Shown: positions 8,645 through 17,698 of the stretch, one piece after another
Layout: the number at the start of each line of letters is the position of its first letter
Position numbering within the stretch: position 1 is the stretch's first letter
From: Pseudomonas putida
GTDB lineage: Bacteria; Pseudomonadota; Gammaproteobacteria; Pseudomonadales; Pseudomonadaceae
Assembly: GCF_028682395.1 (NCBI RefSeq)
Contig: NZ_JANHLC010000001.1
Span: 682,001-746,000, forward strand
DNA: 64,000 nucleotides
Reading direction: 5' to 3'
The notes under the pieces: generated by a model
What the model saw: only the letters and a program-made list of their open reading frames with translations
Database searches by the model: none
What the model was told of the DNA's origin: nothing
Position numbers and translations under genes: made by a program

Positions 8645-10132
8645 TTAATTTTTAATTTTGATGAGCGAGAACGTTCTACCCAAAAAGCGCGGCCCAGCAT
8701 GGGTAACTGCAATAGCATTAACGGCAGCCCCTGGAACGACCAAGTAGGACTTATCGTGTGACGAATACTCGAAGAATGCATTACCGACACTGGGCCCAAT
8801 AGCCCCCGGATTGGTTTCCTGGACAAGCCCTTTCGCTTCGATCACTTCAAGCATCTCCACTGACGCCGTACCAGCCGACCATTTATTAATTTCAATAAAT
8901 GCATTGGCCAAGACGAACAAGATCAACGTCGAACTCAGCACCCATCTCTCTTTCAAGATATCGCGAGGCAGGATCATCACGAAGAAAGGCAGGACAAAGA
9001 GCAAATAGCGTTGTGCAGGACGAGAGATGGAAAGCGCTAAAATAACAAACAGCATGCTCAAACCGACAATCACACGCACCCGGGCGACCCGCTCACTCTC
9101 ACGACCTTTAAAGAAAACAAGCACCCAGCCAAGCACGAACAATAGGGAGAACCCTACCACTCTGAATTTTTCACTCACATAAGTATCCAGAGGCCCCAGA
9201 TTCAACTCACCGGTCTCATGAAAAAACAGCCAACCCAAAACCGCCATTCCCGATAGCAGCACCACTAGCAGTTTCCATTGCCCCATCATTTCACGCCATA
9301 AAGCACGAGAAAGCAGTAATGCCGGTGCCGCCAACATCACCAAAAACCCAAAATACAAGACAAAATTATTAAGCACATTGGATAATTTTATATTGTGAAC
9401 TGCTTTATATTTTTCTGGAGCCAACCAAAACCCAAATACCTCATGAACCTTGAACAAATAGAACGATAAAATCAGCAACGACACAAGCGTAGCAATCAAT
9501 AACTTCTTAAAAGCGAGACTAAAACTTTCCTTATAAACCAACAACCCCGCCAGCAAAGGCAACAAACATAAAACGTGATACTTAAGAACAGCAGCAAGAC
9601 CGAGGAACGCACCAGCCAGTAGAGACCTTGAAATTACTCGCTCCTTTCCCAGCGCCATGGAAATAGCAAAAAACCCTAGTGCTGCGGGCATAAAATCTGC
9701 TGTGGCTCGCCCAGAAAAGGCCCAAACCAGAGGATTTAACACAATCAATGCAACAATAGCCAAGAAAGAATGTATGCCTATATAGCGGTTGACCCTATAC
9801 ACCCCAACAAGCAAAAGCGGAATACCTAAAACACTGATCATCCGCATCAAAAACAACATGTCGACGCTTGGAAGCAATATCGATACACAATGCGCCAAGT
9901 AGGACATTCCGAGCGTATTGGCCTGATAGGAAAAATACTGATCAATCAACAATTCATTAGGGCGCCCAAAATATTCGGCCGCACCGACAAATGCAAACTC
10001 CAGGTTGACCGGTGGAGACAATGCCAGGGCGGCCTGAACCACAACAAACACCAATGAAACCAGAATGATCACATACTTATCACGCCGCAGACATCCTAGA
10101 GACTGCACACCCTGTCCCAAAGAAGAATACAT
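8645..10132 (-). CDS. Polytopic GT-C type glycosyltransferase candidate
   Basis: Protein of 495 residues with about eleven hydrophobic helices. An acidic/aromatic first periplasmic loop follows helix 1 (NLEFAFVGAAEYFGRP) and a soluble tail closes the protein. The topology is that of GT-C enzymes (ArnT/PMT-like), which use polyprenyl-phosphate sugars as donors on the periplasmic side. In this operon the obvious donor is a polyprenyl-phospho-pentose, which would make it the functional counterpart of an arabinosyltransferase; this is inference. Codon use is strikingly richer in A+T than the neighbours (many AAA, ATT and TTA), which suggests horizontal acquisition. A 57-base gap separates it from the DprE2-like gene. 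Confidence 0.7.
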   Translation of the reverse strand: MYSSLGQGVQSLGCLRRDKYVIILVSLVFVVVQAALALSPPVNLEFAFVGAAEYFGRPNELLIDQYFSYQANTLGMSYLAHCVSILLPSVDMLFLMRMISVLGIPLLLVGVYRVNRYIGIHSFLAIVALIVLNPLVWAFSGRATADFMPAALGFFAISMALGKERVISRSLLAGAFLGLAAVLKYHVLCLLPLLAGLLVYKESFSLAFKKLLIATLVSLLILSFYLFKVHEVFGFWLAPEKYKAVHNIKLSNVLNNFVLYFGFLVMLAAPALLLSRALWREMMGQWKLLVVLLSGMAVLGWLFFHETGELNLGPLDTYVSEKFRVVGFSLLFVLGWVLVFFKGRESERVARVRVIVGLSMLFVILALSISRPAQRYLLFVLPFFVMILPRDILKERWVLSSTLILFVLANAFIEINKWSAGTASVEMLEVIEAKGLVQETNPGAIGPSVGNAFFEYSSHDKSYLVVPGAAVNAIAVTHAGPRFLGRTFSLIKIKN

Positions 10133-10189
10133 AAATCAAACTCACCAATAAAAATAGAAAATGGTCTATACAGAAGCAAAAACGACTCG

Positions 10190-10930
10190 TTACAGGTTTA
10201 GCCTTTTAAACACAGCACTTGGAATGCTTTTTATCACCATCATTATCAACTTCCAAAAACCCGGCACGTACAAAGTATCGACATTACGCTCAACCGCTCG
10301 AACAATTTTCTTCGCAACATCTTCAGGCTGTGCTAACAGTGCCGCAGGCAGTGAAAGGCCTTGAGTCATAGGCGTATCGACGAAGCCCGGCTTGATCGTC
10401 AGCACCTGAACACCCACCTTGAACAATCGAGCTCGCAGGCCCTCGCAAAAAGTCGAGACGGTAGCTTTTGCCGCACCGTACACATAGTTTGAGGGCCGAC
10501 CACGATCTCCAGCTACCGACGAAATGACCGCCAACTTGCCGCAACGCTGGGTTTCAAACTGATTAGCCAATAGGGTCAGCAGCGCAATGACGCTAAGCCC
10601 ATTGGTGGTGAACTCTTCCAACATATTGCTGACATCTTGCTCGCAGGCTTTCTGATCCGGCAAAGTGCCATGAGCCACAAGGGCAACATCAATTTGCCCC
10701 AATGCTTCCAGGCAAGCAGTGAGCATCAATGGATGAGCAACAAACTGCGTCGCATCCATTGCGTACAACGTCACGTTTTTTGCACCCCGTGCACGCAGAT
10801 CGGCGGCGGACAGTTCCAGCTTTTCATGACTTCGCGCGACAAGAAAATACTCCGCGCCCTCAGCCGCCCAAAGACGAGCACACTCCGTTGCAATCGAAGA
10901 GGTTGCACCGATAATCAAGACTTTTTTCAT
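10190..10930 (-). CDS. DprE2-like short-chain dehydrogenase/reductase
   Basis: SDR of 246 residues beginning MKKVLIIGATSSIATECARL, with the coenzyme motif GATSSIA, an AHGTL segment near residue 88 and the catalytic pair YGAAK near residue 150. DprE2 reduces the 2-keto intermediate made by DprE1, so that the two enzymes together epimerise C2 of decaprenyl-phospho-ribose to the arabinose form. That role is inferred here from the adjacent DprE1-like gene. The start at 10930 was chosen because it overlaps the DprE1-like stop by ATGA and gives the SDR motif its usual place; a longer frame from 10996 adds 22 unrelated residues. Confidence 0.82.
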   Translation of the reverse strand: MKKVLIIGATSSIATECARLWAAEGAEYFLVARSHEKLELSAADLRARGAKNVTLYAMDATQFVAHPLMLTACLEALGQIDVALVAHGTLPDQKACEQDVSNMLEEFTTNGLSVIALLTLLANQFETQRCGKLAVISSVAGDRGRPSNYVYGAAKATVSTFCEGLRARLFKVGVQVLTIKPGFVDTPMTQGLSLPAALLAQPEDVAKKIVRAVERNVDTLYVPGFWKLIMMVIKSIPSAVFKRLNL

Positions 10931-12240
10931 GCTGTAACTCGTTTCCAAAAGCGGGACATTAGGGTCGGGTCGCGCAAAGCTTCTAATCGCTCCCATGCAG
11001 GGTAGCCCTGACGAAAATCGCTAGCGCTCATATGAGCATCCTTGGCAGGGTAAAGTCGGCCGCCTGCTGCTCGCACAATTTCATTCAACTTAAGAAACAG
11101 GGATGCCAAATCGGACGCCTGAGGGAAATCCAGCGCTAAAGAAGTACCTGCCAGCGGGAACGACAGTAGGCCTGGAGAGGCAATATCCCCACAGCGCTTG
11201 AGCACAGCCAGAAAAGAGCCTTGCCCGGACGTGGCAATAGTGCGAAGCAGCTCATCTATCGCCTCCTGCGCCACACCTTCAGGAATAACGCATTGATACT
11301 GCTGGAACCCCTTGCGCCCATAGATACGATTCCAATGAAGAATGCGATCCAAGGGATAAAAGAAGGGCTCGTAACTTATACGGTTGACCCGGGGCTGAAC
11401 AGGCTGCTTTCGCCAATACACTTCATTGAAAACGCGTAGCGATAAGTTGTTGATCAATGAAATGGGCGGGGTCAACGGCACACGGAGCTTCATACGCGGC
11501 TCCTGCGCCAAGGATCCGTAGCGCGCGTGATCCCCTACAAAAAATACCCCACGCCCCGTCTGACTGCCTTTGGCCAGACAATCAATCCAGGCCACACTGT
11601 ATTCGTGGAGTTGATCCAATTGCGCCGACAGTTCGAAGAACTCGCTCAGGCAATCAAATCGCACACTGGTGCCATCGATTTGGCTGGTGCTGATCGGAAT
11701 CAACTGAATCTCGGCCCAGCAAATGACGCCTGTAAGCCCCAAGCCACCGATAGTCGCGGCATAGAGTTCGGAGTTCTCGACAGGCGAGCAAATCAGCGCT
11801 TGCTGACCGGCACGTTGCAAACCAAATTGGCGAACATGGTTACCGAAGGTCCCCCGCCGATGATGATTCTTGCCATGGACATCATTGGCAATCGCGCCGC
11901 CCAAAGTCGCGAACTGAGTCCCTGGAGTGACCGCCAGAAACCAGCCTTGCGGTATGGATATCGCCAATATTTCGGCCAGCGTGACACCCGCCTCGGCCAC
12001 CAATACCCCCTGCTGCCAGTCGACACGGATAAATCGATCCAGTGTGTGCATATCCAGCACGTGGTCACTTTGCGCCATGCAACTATCACCGTAGCTGCGC
12101 CCGTTGCCGAAAGGCAGGGTACTGCCGTGGCCTCCCACTATGGAGTCCATAAGCTTGGGCACTTCGCTACGCCAGTGACAGGAATGCCCGGTTTGCGGCG
12201 TATTGGGATAACGTCCCCACGAATAGAGGGGCGAACTCAT
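10927..12240 (-). CDS. DprE1-like FAD-linked polyprenyl-phosphoribose oxidase
   Basis: Protein of 437 residues of the vanillyl-alcohol-oxidase fold. The FAD-binding part holds GNGRSYGDS near residue 41 and TLGGAIANDVHGKNHH near residue 125. The C-terminal part holds LYPAKD, whose Lys near 400 matches the catalytic Lys418 of mycobacterial DprE1. The position equivalent to Cys387, 31 residues earlier, is Ala369 (context SLALDFPQ). The enzyme would oxidise the C2 hydroxyl of polyprenyl-phospho-ribose. Both ends overlap neighbours by ATGA, which ties it to the UbiA fusion and to the DprE2-like reductase. The exact lipid carrier is unknown. Confidence 0.82.
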   Translation of the reverse strand: MSSPLYSWGRYPNTPQTGHSCHWRSEVPKLMDSIVGGHGSTLPFGNGRSYGDSCMAQSDHVLDMHTLDRFIRVDWQQGVLVAEAGVTLAEILAISIPQGWFLAVTPGTQFATLGGAIANDVHGKNHHRRGTFGNHVRQFGLQRAGQQALICSPVENSELYAATIGGLGLTGVICWAEIQLIPISTSQIDGTSVRFDCLSEFFELSAQLDQLHEYSVAWIDCLAKGSQTGRGVFFVGDHARYGSLAQEPRMKLRVPLTPPISLINNLSLRVFNEVYWRKQPVQPRVNRISYEPFFYPLDRILHWNRIYGRKGFQQYQCVIPEGVAQEAIDELLRTIATSGQGSFLAVLKRCGDIASPGLLSFPLAGTSLALDFPQASDLASLFLKLNEIVRAAGGRLYPAKDAHMSASDFRQGYPAWERLEALRDPTLMSRFWKRVTA

Positions 12241-13667
12241 AGCGCCGCCCAGAAAACCAAGCCAAACAGAATACCAACCACTTGGCTCACCCGATCCCGG
12301 ATGGCAAACACCACAGGGTCATCGTGCATCTGACCACGATGGGTCAGCATCCAGACACGCGTAATCCAGAAGAGTAACAAAGGGCAAGCCAACCAAATCA
12401 GTTGCGGGTGTGCGTACAGACTCGTAGTGCCCTGGTCGTGGATATACAGGGCCAGGACCATGACCGCCAGATAGCCGGACGACGCCCCTAGCGACGAAAT
12501 CATTTCAAGATCGGATGGGTAGTAACCGCGCCCCCGGGTTTTCTCTTCCTTGCCTTTGTTCCTGGCCTCATTGAGCTCGGCATAACGTTTGACCAGTGCA
12601 AGACTGAGAAAGATGAACATGGAGAAAGCCAGCATCCAGAAGGTCAGTTCCAGACCGAATGCCGCCGCCCCAGCGATGATCCTCACGGTATACAGCATCG
12701 ACAATGCGATAACGTCGACCGCCATTTGTCTTTTCAACGATAGCGAATAAGCCAGCGTCAACAGATAGTAGCCCACCAGTACTACAGCAAACTGCCAGGG
12801 CAACAGTGTTGCCGCTCCGACAAACGCAACCATCAAGAGCAACGGAAAGGCGATCAAGCCCGACCTGATCGAGAGCCGCCCCGAAGCGAAAGGACGAAAA
12901 CGCTTGCTCGCATGATGTCGGTCATCGTCCAAGTCCAGTAGATCATTCAGCAGGTAGACACTGGAAGCACAAAGCCCGAACAGCAGAAAAGCCAAAATAC
13001 CCTGCCAAAGCAGCCCGAAGTTAGTCAGTTGATGAGCCGCGAGCAGTGGCACGAAAATCAACAGGTTTTTCATCCACTGATGCAGGCGCAGGGCTTTCAA
13101 CCAATCCTTGAGACCAGGTCGATTGGAGTCCATCACCTGCTCGACATTGCCCTGGGCTCTGGCACGTCGCTCGACGCCGGCTTCGGGATTGACGACATAG
13201 GCCTTGCGCGACGACTGCCAGACGCAGATGTCGTCCTTTGAGTTGCCAGCATAGTCATAGCCTCCCTCGCCATAACGCTCGACCAGCAGATCCCTTTTAC
13301 GTTGGGCTGAAAGGTTGTTCTGCCCTTCGGTGGCCAGCACCAGATCAAAGAGCCTGAGGTGTTCGGCGACACGTTGCGCCAGTAAGTGATGGCTCGCAGT
13401 TGCCAATACCACCGTACGCCCGGTAAGCCGCTGGGCCTCGATCAACTCAATAACATCTGAGTCGTAGGGCAGGACACTGACATCGATATTTGTCTCATGG
13501 GCCAGCCCTTCCTTTAAAGCGGCTTTGCCATTTTTTAGCCACGCGAGCGTCTTGAACAAACGCAGGGGATGGCTGCGCACAAAAGCAACTCCCGTTTCCA
13601 GCAGCAAATCGGATCGCAACAGAGTGCCATCAAGGTCGACGACAAGAGGTGGAATAGAAGTAGTCAC
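12237..13667 (-). CDS. HAD-phosphatase/UbiA-prenyltransferase fusion (phosphoribosyl transferase-like)
   Basis: Protein of 476 residues. Residues 1-190 are a HAD hydrolase with the nucleophile motif DLDGTLLRSD, a later ATASHH motif and GNSKDD. Residues 200-476 are a UbiA-type integral membrane domain with NDLLDLDDD as first Asp-rich motif and YSLSLKRQMAVDV as second. In mycobacteria UbiA (Rv3806c) transfers phosphoribose from PRPP to decaprenyl phosphate and a separate phosphatase removes the 5-phosphate. Here both steps could reside in one chain. It is the first gene of the operon. The start is a GTG with only a weak ribosome site. Related fusions occur widely in proteobacteria, so the ribose specificity rests on context. 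Confidence 0.82.
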   Translation of the reverse strand: MTTSIPPLVVDLDGTLLRSDLLLETGVAFVRSHPLRLFKTLAWLKNGKAALKEGLAHETNIDVSVLPYDSDVIELIEAQRLTGRTVVLATASHHLLAQRVAEHLRLFDLVLATEGQNNLSAQRKRDLLVERYGEGGYDYAGNSKDDICVWQSSRKAYVVNPEAGVERRARAQGNVEQVMDSNRPGLKDWLKALRLHQWMKNLLIFVPLLAAHQLTNFGLLWQGILAFLLFGLCASSVYLLNDLLDLDDDRHHASKRFRPFASGRLSIRSGLIAFPLLLMVAFVGAATLLPWQFAVVLVGYYLLTLAYSLSLKRQMAVDVIALSMLYTVRIIAGAAAFGLELTFWMLAFSMFIFLSLALVKRYAELNEARNKGKEEKTRGRGYYPSDLEMISSLGASSGYLAVMVLALYIHDQGTTSLYAHPQLIWLACPLLLFWITRVWMLTHRGQMHDDPVVFAIRDRVSQVVGILFGLVFWAAL

Positions 13668-14050
13668 AAGAGCTCATCCATAAGGCCGGACCCAGCATAA
13701 AGGGTGCTGGACGCAGGTTTCGCGACATCAAAGCGAACCGTTGACTGACCTACACAAGTAAAAAACAGCGCAGAGGTTACCACGAGCCGTTGTCGACCAA
13801 AAATCACCCGAACAACCAGCGACCAATCAGGAAGACATCAGACAACTAAAAAAATCACCCACTTCGACCTACCCCCCTTTAAAACCGCCACCAACCAGTG
13901 AAATCAATCAAGATACCTATGAAGATTTTTTTACCCGATGCCTAATCTACAGATTGCAGAAGCGCTTTTTCTCATGTCATAGTACATCGTACAACAACAT
14001 AGACATCTCGCCCTTGCCGCGGGACAGTCCACAGAAGACGGGCCTTTTCC
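13668..14050. promoter_or_regulatory. Divergent intergenic region between the arabinose-type operon and the aminotransferase
   Basis: No gene is supported in these 383 bases. The region is unusually AT-rich between 13850 and 13940 and must carry promoters in both directions. A small dyad with arms GTAC (13982-13985 and 13989-13992, spacer ATC), about 60 bases before the aminotransferase start, could be an operator, for instance of a GntR-type regulator. No JUMPstart element was recognised. Confidence 0.4.
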
Positions 14051-15253
14051 ATGAGTTTTGAGAGCAAACGCGTACAACGAATCTCTTCCTCTCCGAGCAT
14101 GGTCATCTCCATGCTGGCCAAGGACCTGGCCAGCCAGGGCCGCGATATCGTCGACATGAGCCTGGGCGAGCCGGATTTCGATACCCCCGCGCACATCATC
14201 GAAGCCGCCTACAAAGCCATGCGCGAAGGTCACACCCGTTATACACCGCCACAGGGCACTCTGGCCCTGCGCCAGGCCATCGTGCGCAAATTCCAGCGCG
14301 AGAATGACCTGCATTACAGCGTCGATGAAATCACCGTCGGCAACGGGGCCAAGCAAGTCATCTTCAATACCTTCATGGCCACCCTGGAAGAAGGCGATGA
14401 AGTCATCATTCCCGCCCCGTACTGGGTCTCCTACTCGGATATTGTCACGCTCAACGGCGGCACCGCGCGGGTCATTCCCTGTGGCCTGGAAGCCGGTTTC
14501 AAACTGAGCGCCGAAGCGTTCGAAGCGGCCATCACCGACAAGACCCGCTGGCTGGTGCTCAACTCGCCCTCCAATCCCAGCGGGGCCATCTACAGCGCCA
14601 GCGAGCTGCAGGCCCTGGGTCAGGTACTGGATAAACATCCGAACATCCTGGTGATGTCCGACGAGATCTATGAGCACGTCTTGCTCGCAGATCAGCCGTT
14701 CGTCTCCTTCGCCACGGCCTGCCCGCACCTGCGTGAGCGCACCCTGCTGATCAATGGTGTCGCCAAGGCCTATGCCATGACCGGCTGGCGGATCGGCTAC
14801 GCCGCAGGCCCCAAGCAATTGATTGCCGCAATCAGCAAGATCCAGTCGCAGAACACCTCCGGTGCCAGCGCCATTTCCCAGGCCGCTTCATGCGAAGCAC
14901 TGGATGGCCCACAGGATTTCGTCAGCCATTGCGCCGCCGAATACAGCGAACGCGGACGGCTGCTCGTCGATGGCCTGAGCCAAGTGCCCGGGCTGCGCCT
15001 GGCCGCACCGGCCGGGGCGTTCTATGCCTTCCCCCACTGTGCCGAACTACTGGGACGCCGCACACCCGATGGCCAGGTCCTGGCCGATGATGTGCAACTG
15101 TCCGCCTATCTGCTCAATAACGCAGGCGTTGCCGTGGTACCCGGCGTGGCATTCGGCTTGCCGGGATATTTCCGGCTGTCGTTCGCGACGTCCCGAGCCC
15201 AAATAACAAAAGCCGTGGCTCGTATTGGCGAGGCGATCAGCGCATTGCGCTGA
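14051..15253 (+). CDS. Class I PLP-dependent aminotransferase (aspartate/aromatic type)
   Basis: Protein of 400 residues of fold type I. The motifs are LGEPDFDTP near residue 38, NSPSNPSGA near residue 173, DEIYEH near 207 and the PLP lysine in GVAKAYAMTGWRIGY near residue 239. The family moves amino groups between aspartate, glutamate or aromatic amino acids and 2-oxoacids in the cytosol. It sits just upstream of, and in the same direction as, a complete amino acid ABC transporter. The likely job is therefore catabolism of the imported amino acid, probably glutamate/aspartate-like. Exact specificity is not readable. Confidence 0.86.
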   Translation: MSFESKRVQRISSSPSMVISMLAKDLASQGRDIVDMSLGEPDFDTPAHIIEAAYKAMREGHTRYTPPQGTLALRQAIVRKFQRENDLHYSVDEITVGNGAKQVIFNTFMATLEEGDEVIIPAPYWVSYSDIVTLNGGTARVIPCGLEAGFKLSAEAFEAAITDKTRWLVLNSPSNPSGAIYSASELQALGQVLDKHPNILVMSDEIYEHVLLADQPFVSFATACPHLRERTLLINGVAKAYAMTGWRIGYAAGPKQLIAAISKIQSQNTSGASAISQAASCEALDGPQDFVSHCAAEYSERGRLLVDGLSQVPGLRLAAPAGAFYAFPHCAELLGRRTPDGQVLADDVQLSAYLLNNAGVAVVPGVAFGLPGYFRLSFATSRAQITKAVARIGEAISALR

Positions 15254-15310
15254 TCACCGCGCCGCCTTTCTTAAGTTGTGCAAAAGCTGCCATAAAAAAT
15301 ATCGGAGATA

Positions 15311-16213
15311 ATGATGCTCGATCACACAAAAAAGCTGCTTGCCCTCCTCGTCGCCGGCTGCCTGAGCACTGGCGCCGTACACGCTGAAGAACTCACCGGC
15401 ACCCTGAAAAAAATCAAGGAAACCGGCACCGTCGCCATCGGCTATCGCGATGCGTCCCTGCCCTTTTCCTACCTGAGCGATGCCCAGCAGCCCATCGGCT
15501 ACAGCATCGACCTGTGCAAGAAGATCGTCGAGCGCATCAAAGTCAAACTCGACGAGCCCACACTCAAGACCGAGTTCGTCTCGGTCGTCGCCGCAACCCG
15601 TACGCCGCTGCTGATCAACGGCACCATCGACCTGGAGTGCGGCGTCACCACCAACACCGTCGAACGGCAAAAGCAGATTAACTTCCTGCTCACCAGCTAT
15701 GTGGCCAGCGCCAAGTACGCGGTGAAAAAGACCGCAGGCATCGCCAGCACCGACGACCTCAAGGGCAAGGCCGTGGTCGTGATCACCGGCGGCAGCGGTG
15801 AGTGGATCACCAAGAACCTCAATCGCGACAAGAACCTTGGCCTGAAGATCCTCAATGCCAAGGACGGTGGCGAAGCCTTTCTGATGCTCGAAACCGGGCG
15901 CGCCGTGGCCTATATCAACGATGACGTGCAACTGATGGCGACCATCGCCCAGAGCCGGCGCCCGGATGACTACACCCTGCTGTCCGAACCGATGTCGGCC
16001 GAGCCCTACGCCATCGGCGTGCGCAAGAACGACCCGCAGTTCAAGACCTTTGCCGACGACGTACTGCGCACGCTGTACAGCAGCGGCGAAATCACACCCC
16101 AGTACCAACAATGGTTCGAGCAACCGATCCCGCCGAAAAATACCGTGATCAACCTGCCGATGAGCGAAGCGCTCAAAGAAGCCATCGCCCACCCGAACGA
16201 CACCGGCGTCTGA
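15311..16213 (+). CDS. Amino acid ABC transporter, periplasmic binding protein (GltI-like)
   Basis: Periplasmic solute-binding protein of 300 residues, family 3. The signal peptide ends at VHAEE near residue 26. The opening ELTGTLKKIKETGTVAIGYRDASLPFSY is the hallmark of glutamate/aspartate binding proteins such as GltI/AatJ. Two ATG codons are in tandem; the second (15314) has the better spacing from GGAG, so the true product may be one residue shorter. Permeases and ATPase follow in the order gltI-J-K-L. Divergence from AatJ in the ligand region leaves the substrate (glutamate, aspartate or another polar amino acid) open. Confidence 0.88.
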   Translation: MMLDHTKKLLALLVAGCLSTGAVHAEELTGTLKKIKETGTVAIGYRDASLPFSYLSDAQQPIGYSIDLCKKIVERIKVKLDEPTLKTEFVSVVAATRTPLLINGTIDLECGVTTNTVERQKQINFLLTSYVASAKYAVKKTAGIASTDDLKGKAVVVITGGSGEWITKNLNRDKNLGLKILNAKDGGEAFLMLETGRAVAYINDDVQLMATIAQSRRPDDYTLLSEPMSAEPYAIGVRKNDPQFKTFADDVLRTLYSSGEITPQYQQWFEQPIPPKNTVINLPMSEALKEAIAHPNDTGV

Positions 16214-16279
16214 TCGCCTCCCGAACCATCCCGGAGCGGGCCCGGCCCGCTCTGTAGCCTTAAAAAAGTGGGTGTTTTG

Positions 16280-17008
16280 ATGGATTACAACTGGAATTGG
16301 GGAGTGTTCTGGGAGTCCGCTCCAGGGGAATCCTCCTCATACCTCTACTGGCTGATCAGCGGCACCAGCTGGACCCTGGCGACGACCCTGGTCGCCTTCC
16401 TGCTGGCCTTCCTGATTGGCGGTCTGGTCGGCACCCTGCGTACCACCGATATCAAGCCCCTGGTGTGGCTGTGCAACCTCTATACCGAGGTGTTTCGCAA
16501 TATCCCGCTGCTGGTGCAAATGTTTATCTGCTTCTTCGTCATACCGGAATTACTGCCCGTGGCCCTGGGCGACTACCTGAAACAGGACCTGCCTTACCCG
16601 TCGTTCTTCAGCGCCGTGGTAGCCCTGACTCTGTTCACCTCAGCCAAGTTGTCCGAACTGTTCAAGGCTGGCATCGAGTCGGTCGCCGGCGGCCAGAAAG
16701 GCGCAGCCCAGGCCCTGGGCATGCGCCCGGCCCAGACCTACTTCCATGTCCTGCTGCCCCAGGCGATTCGCGTGGTCTTCCCGCCATTGACCTCCGAAGC
16801 GCTGAACACCCTGAAGAACTCCTCCGTGGCCCTGACCATCGGCCTGATGGAACTGACGGCCCAGGCACGCAACGTCAGCGAGTACTCCTTCAATACCTTC
16901 GAGGCCTTTACCGCCGCCACGCTGATTTACGTGGTCATTTCCCTGTTGGTGACCTTTGTCATGGGCCGCATCGAGCGCTCCCTGGTCATTCGCGGCGCAA
17001 CGAGGTAA
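16280..17008 (+). CDS. Amino acid ABC transporter permease (GltJ-like)
   Basis: Inner-membrane permease of 242 residues of the HisMQ family, with the EAA-loop ATPase contact GAAQALGMRPAQTYFHVLLP. The N-terminus MDYNWNWGVFW is characteristic of GltJ. The ATG at 16280 was chosen over an in-frame GTG at 16268 because it gives this family N-terminus and the GTG has no ribosome site ahead of it. It lies 66 bases behind the binding protein gene and four bases before the second permease. Confidence 0.88.
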   Translation: MDYNWNWGVFWESAPGESSSYLYWLISGTSWTLATTLVAFLLAFLIGGLVGTLRTTDIKPLVWLCNLYTEVFRNIPLLVQMFICFFVIPELLPVALGDYLKQDLPYPSFFSAVVALTLFTSAKLSELFKAGIESVAGGQKGAAQALGMRPAQTYFHVLLPQAIRVVFPPLTSEALNTLKNSSVALTIGLMELTAQARNVSEYSFNTFEAFTAATLIYVVISLLVTFVMGRIERSLVIRGATR

Positions 17009-17011
17009 GTC

Positions 17012-17698
17012 ATGTTCGATTTAGATCCAAGTGTCATCGTCCGCGCCTTTCCGGCGCTCTGGGCGGGCCTCAAGTTCACCCTGCTGCTGACCTTGGTCGC
17101 CATGTCGGTGGGCATCGTCGCAGGCACCGGGCTGGCCCTGATGCGCCTGTCGTCAAGCAAGCTGCTCAGGAGCATCGCCCTGACCTATGTCACGGTGATG
17201 CGCAGCATCCCTCTGGTGCTGGTCATTTTCTGGTTCTACTTCCTGATGCCCCTGCTCCTGCAGATGGCGTTCGCAACAGAACGTCCCGTGCAGATCGGTC
17301 CCGTGATCACCGCATTCGTCACGTTCTGCATGTTCGAAGCGGCGTACTACAGCGAGATCATTCGCGGTGGCATCCAGAGCATCGGTGGCGGTCAGCGCCA
17401 GGCCGCCGAGGCCCTTGGTCTGCGCCCGGCCCAGGCCATGTGGTACGTGGTCCTGCCCCAGGCGCTGCGGCGCATGGTCCCGCTGCTGCTGACCCAGACC
17501 ATCATCCTCTTCCAGGACACCTCGCTGGTATACGTCCTGGCCATTTCCGACTTCACCGGGGCAGCCAGCAAATTTGCCCAACGTGACGGCCGCCTGGTCG
17601 AACTCTATCTGTTCGTCGCCGTCGTCTACCTGGTGATCTGCTACTTGCTCTCGCAACTGGCCAAACGCTTGAAAAGAACCACGGGGAAAACCGCATGA
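17012..17698 (+). CDS. Amino acid ABC transporter permease (GltK-like)
   Basis: Second HisMQ-family permease, 228 residues, with the EAA loop [20 protein letters not shown] near the centre of the chain. It is expected to pair with the GltJ-like subunit to form the transmembrane channel. Its stop overlaps the ATPase start (ATGA), a sign of coupled translation. Confidence 0.88.
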   Translation: MFDLDPSVIVRAFPALWAGLKFTLLLTLVAMSVGIVAGTGLALMRLSSSKLLRSIALTYVTVMRSIPLVLVIFWFYFLMPLLLQMAFATERPVQIGPVITAFVTFCMFEAAYYSEIIRGGIQSIGGGQRQAAEALGLRPAQAMWYVVLPQALRRMVPLLLTQTIILFQDTSLVYVLAISDFTGAASKFAQRDGRLVELYLFVAVVYLVICYLLSQLAKRLKRTTGKTA

